A DNA stretch of 8,568 nucleotides from Nostoc sp. CHAB 5715. GTDB taxonomy: Bacteria > Cyanobacteriota > Cyanobacteriia > Cyanobacteriales > Nostocaceae. The position numbers were made by a program, and so were the translations under genes. Where the stretch lies: the NCBI RefSeq assembly GCF_020829685.1, contig NZ_JAIVFR010000226.1, forward strand, positions 1 through 8,568, read 5' to 3'. Positions 6,949 to 8,568 of the stretch are shown here, one piece after another (the stretch's first letter is position 1; every line of letters starts with the position of its first letter). The notes under the pieces were generated by a model that saw only the letters and a list, made by a program, of their open reading frames with translations, was not told where the DNA came from and did no database searches.

Positions 6949-7253
6949 CTTAATTTGCCTCTAGATGCCTATACAACTGATCAGCCTTAGTAACCGAATG
7001 TTCATCACTCTGCCACTTTAAGCTGTTAAACGGATGTCTATAAATCCATTTTGTTTAATTTGATCTCTTATATGCACTGCCATACAGCGATTGGCGCATT
7101 ATGGCCATGCCAACAAGAATCTTAATCAAAGTTAACTTAATTTTAATACAATATCGCATCGGGTTCATTTAATTAGTTACTGGTCAGTTGTGAAAAATAA
7201 ACAACTGACCATTTGTAACAGTTAAGCGTAGTTGTGTTCTACATAGCCCAATC
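6949..7253. other. Upstream region of ftsH, no gene seen
   Basis: About 300 bp holding the ftsH leader and promoter and, further out, a hairpin (7181-7211). No coding frame is evident on either strand. On the minus strand TATAAG near 7070 could be a -10, giving a leader of about 110 nt, but I found no matching -35. A GTA-N9-TAC at 7228-7242 is one base too wide for an NtcA site. Confidence 0.6.
7181..7211. repeat. Perfect 11-bp inverted repeat with A-rich loop
   Basis: TGGTCAGTTGT (7181-7191) and ACAACTGACCA (7201-7211) are exact reverse complements around GAAAAATAA. Outer GTTAC (7176-7180) and GTAAC (7215-7219) can extend the stem across small internal loops. No T-run follows on either strand. 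The GTCAGTTGT word is frequent in Nostoc intergenic repeats, so a dispersed repeat is the simplest reading; it also lies just 3' of the minus-strand gene remnant at 7254. Confidence 0.6.
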
Positions 7254-7400
7254 TCAAAGTCTACAGCCTTGCCATACCGTATCGCCTTTTCCAGAAATAG
7301 CCTCTCTCATCTGCAAGTATTTACAGCTAGAGAACAAAGGATTATCACAACTGCCATCACCGAGCAGTTGAGCTTTGGGCCAACTATGCCTACTGGTCTG
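7254..7400 (-). pseudogene. 3' remnant of a cysteine-containing protein
   Basis: An open minus-strand frame of 48 codons ends at TGA (7256-7254). It contains WPKAQLLGDGSCDN (codons 7-20), followed by LFSSCKYLQMREAISGKGD (22-40) and terminal TVWQGCRL. Cysteines at codons 18, 26 and 46 and the mixed, low-repeat composition look like the C-terminal end of a real protein. The frame is closed upstream by a TGA at 7403-7401, exactly where the dispersed word TACTGGTCTGTC (7391-7402) occurs; that word also marks the left side of the MITE-like element at 7523. I infer that the rest of the gene was lost or displaced by repeat insertion. The only internal ATG, at codon 31, would give an implausible 18-residue peptide. 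The family is not recognised. Confidence 0.4.
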
Positions 7401-7426
7401 TCAACCCAAAAATGACGGGTGAAGGT

Positions 7427-7461
7427 GGGGAGTAGGGAGTGGGGAGTAGGGAGTAGGGAAA
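7427..7461. repeat. Heptanucleotide tandem repeat, (G/A)GGGAGT type
   Basis: Five consecutive 7-bp units read GGGGAGT, AGGGAGT, GGGGAGT, AGGGAGT and AGGGAAA. Short tandemly repeated heptamers are characteristic of heterocyst-forming cyanobacteria and accumulate in non-coding DNA. Confidence 0.85.
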
Positions 7462-7522
7462 GAGTTTTTTGGTTTCTCAAATGTCTTGATATCCGTCAAA
7501 ATATATTTGACACACTACTACT

Positions 7523-7645
7523 GGTCTGTCTCATTAAATTTGAGGGATAAGAGAACGAACCACGAAGACGCGAAGTACACGAAGGAAGAGGTAAAGAAGA
7601 GAAGTTTAACAACTAATTCACCTATCAAAACTTTTGCGACAGACC
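7523..7645. mobile_element. MITE-like element with terminal inverted repeats and 6-bp flanking duplication
   Basis: GGTCTGTC (7523-7530) and its exact complement GACAGACC (7638-7645) bound 123 bp. The similarity continues imperfectly inwards for about 22 bp (roughly GGTCTGTCkCAwwA...TTTGA). ACTACT directly flanks both ends (7517-7522 and 7646-7651), as expected for a target-site duplication. There is no ORF inside, so any movement would need a transposase in trans. The interior carries CACGAAG-type direct repeats (about 7559-7585), another common dispersed repeat of Nostocales. The right-hand ACTACT is in frame with the toxin fragment that follows. The transposase family is not identified. 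Confidence 0.5.
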
Positions 7646-7732
7646 ACTACTAGAAACCGTAAAGAGATGCGCCCAAATCTAATGGCAGTTTGGGAATTGC
7701 GAATAGATGACTTTCGAGTGTATTACGCTGTT
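7646..7732 (+). pseudogene. RelE/ParE-family toxin fragment
   Basis: In frame from the right edge of the MITE-like element, 29 codons read TTRNRKEMRPN, then LMAVWELRIDDFRVYYAV. The RxRKxxRPN...WELRIxDFRVYY signature is the central segment of RelE/ParE-type mRNA-interferase or gyrase-inhibiting toxins, which normally span about 85-100 residues. The N-terminal half is missing: stops close this frame left of the element, for example TGA at 7508. After VYYAV the frame continues without family resemblance into heptamer repeats and stops at TGA 7805-7807. This is an inactive remnant. With the antitoxin-like sequence 130 bp downstream it suggests a former toxin-antitoxin pair. Confidence 0.6.
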
Positions 7733-7802
7733 ACGCATTTAAGTTGCACATCAACTGGTGAGGTTGTCCAAAGTCAATTGTCCTTTGTCCTTAGTAAACA
7801 CA

Positions 7803-7829
7803 AATGACTAATGACTAATGACTAATGAC
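7803..7829. repeat. Heptanucleotide tandem repeat AATGACT
   Basis: Almost four units of AATGACT lie in a row. A related degenerate pair, GTCCTTT-GTCCTTA, lies just upstream at 7780-7793. These repeats fill the gap between the toxin fragment and the antitoxin-like sequence, where the toxin's C-terminal codons would be expected. Confidence 0.85.
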
Positions 7830-7859
7830 GGTCTACATTGGTGGAGAAATAGTTGAACT

Positions 7860-8108
7860 ATGAAAACAGTTGAAATCAGCGAGATTGTCTGACTGCTGGA
7901 GAAACACGATAAAAATGAGCAGCCTCTCATTTTGACTCGAAACGGTCAACCTATTGCCGCTTTGTTCTCTGTTGAAGATATTGATTTAGAAACTCTTAGC
8001 TTGAGCATAAATCCAAAGTTTATCAGCATTATCGAGAAATCACGGAAAAGCCAAAAAGAAGAAGGTAGAATTTTTTTGGAAGACATGTACCTTCCTTCGG
8101 AACCTTAA
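7860..8108 (+). pseudogene. Phd/YefM-type antitoxin with in-frame stop
   Basis: From ATG 7860 to TAA 8106-8108 there are 82 codons. The reading is MKTVEISEIV, then TGA at codon 11 (7890-7892), then LLEKHDKNEQPLILTRNGQP and IAALFSVEDIDLETLSLSIN. This is the Phd/YefM antitoxin pattern: an N-terminal DNA-binding half with the PLILTRNGQPIAAL strand, and a C-terminal toxin-binding tail (PKFISIIEKSRKSQ...). One C-to-G change from TCA (Ser) would explain the TGA. No ATG, and no well-placed GTG or TTG, allows a restart that would keep the N-terminal helix. The rest of the frame is intact, so the lesion looks recent. The toxin partner upstream is only a fragment. The gene converges on the next one with a 1-bp gap. 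Confidence 0.7.
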
Positions 8109-8109
8109 G

Positions 8110-8568
8110 TTAAAACCTCAAATAATACATCAGTTGAGCGATCGCATCACCAGTTAACTCCAAGCGCCGTTGGAAATCAGCCAGGTTACGGTAAGGCCCG
8201 ACTGATTGCCGATTTTGAACCACTGCTTGCGCTAGAGACAAATCTATAAATGGAATTTGGGCTAAATTTTCAACTGTTGCTGTATTTGGATTGACTAAAT
8301 GGATTGGACTTTCTAAAGATTCGTGATCGTAGTAAATAAAATTCAGCAGAGGCTTTAATGGCTCTAACCGGGGCGCTGGTATAGCCAAAGCCGCAGCGAT
8401 ATCTTCAATACAGTAAAATTTAACACCCGAATGCGAAAGTTCTACAAGCGATCGCGCTTGGTGAATTGACAAACCTGGTAAACGTAACCAATCATCTACA
8501 GTCGCTTGATTAGCATCAATGCGGATACCTAATTTAGCCGCTATCTGAATTTTATTTACTACGATCAC
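8110..8568 (-). CDS. Helix-hairpin-helix protein (ComEA-like), 5' end beyond window
   Basis: The 152 visible residues contain two helix-hairpin-helix-like modules. One spans about residues 19-60 (DANQATVDDWLRLPGLSIHQ) and the other about 92-136 (VNPNTATVENLAQIPFI, then GPYRNLADFQRRL). The second has the N-x-A-x-x-x-x-L-x-x-I-P...G-P-Y/F layout of ComEA-type domains that bind the DNA backbone without sequence specificity. The frame is still open at the right edge, where the first codon is GTG. Related cyanobacterial proteins, as I remember them, have about 30-40 more residues before AAKLGIRIDANQA, so the true start probably lies outside the window. No secretion signal can be judged. A competence or DNA-handling role is possible but unproven. 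Confidence 0.75.
   Translation of the reverse strand: MIVVNKIQIAAKLGIRIDANQATVDDWLRLPGLSIHQARSLVELSHSGVKFYCIEDIAAALAIPAPRLEPLKPLLNFIYYDHESLESPIHLVNPNTATVENLAQIPFIDLSLAQAVVQNRQSVGPYRNLADFQRRLELTGDAIAQLMYYLRF

Noticed and set aside
3275..7229. Shared word CAGTTAAGCGT upstream of the PD-(D/E)XK gene (minus, about 3285-3275) and at 7219-7229 (plus)
   Set aside because: An 11-bp match with no extended similarity or consistent gene context; it may be chance or a minor repeat.
7228..7242. NtcA-like GTA...TAC palindrome upstream of ftsH
   Set aside because: The spacer is nine bases, not the eight required for an NtcA site, and the position is far from the ftsH start.
7427..7829. Possible CRISPR array from regularly recurring short motifs
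   Set aside because: The units are 7 bp long and directly adjacent, with no spacers of constant length; they are heptanucleotide tandem repeats.

Overview
The window looks like chromosome from a filamentous, Nostoc/Anabaena-type cyanobacterium. Three things support this. There are nine copies of the octamer GCGATCGC (HIP1), a cyanobacterial hallmark. Heptanucleotide tandem repeats and dispersed palindromes of the kind common in Nostocales fill the gaps. The large FtsH closely resembles the thylakoid FtsH2 type as I remember it (Synechocystis Slr0228). No database search was possible, so family names rest on recognised motifs and remembered family sequences.

Layout. Positions 1-709 (minus) hold the N-terminal 236 residues of an FG-GAP/VCBS-type calcium-binding repeat protein that runs off the left edge. 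An AT-rich divergent gap (710-1302) with three palindromes separates it from pepP (1303-2613, plus), an intact aminopeptidase P. Next, converging on pepP, is a PD-(D/E)XK-like cyanobacterial protein of unknown role (2645-3256, minus). Its likely start is a GTG decided by a strong Shine-Dalgarno sequence. A GH18 chitinase follows (about 3541-4716, plus). Its catalytic core is intact, but it has no usable start codon and probably a frameshifted C-terminus. Its 5' side abuts a fragment of an unrelated minus-strand gene (3381-3515). ftsH (5062-6948, minus) is complete. The hairpins downstream of the PD-(D/E)XK gene and of ftsH share the same 9-bp stem.

From 6949 to 8109 there is no intact gene, only a small genomic graveyard: the 3' remnant of an unrecognised cysteine-containing protein (7254-7400), heptamer repeats, a 123-bp MITE-like element with 6-bp flanking duplications (7523-7645), a RelE/ParE-like toxin fragment (7646-7732), and a Phd/YefM-like antitoxin with an in-frame TGA at codon 11 (7860-8108). 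The last three are best read as a decayed toxin-antitoxin locus. The right edge carries most of a helix-hairpin-helix protein (8110-8568, minus) that probably starts beyond the window.

The intact genes are housekeeping functions (peptide turnover by PepP, membrane-protein quality control by FtsH) and do not form an operon: pepP is a lone plus-strand gene and its neighbours point towards it or away. I did not find a convincing new multi-gene system. The most rewarding parts are the two decaying regions, around the chitinase and around the toxin-antitoxin remnant.
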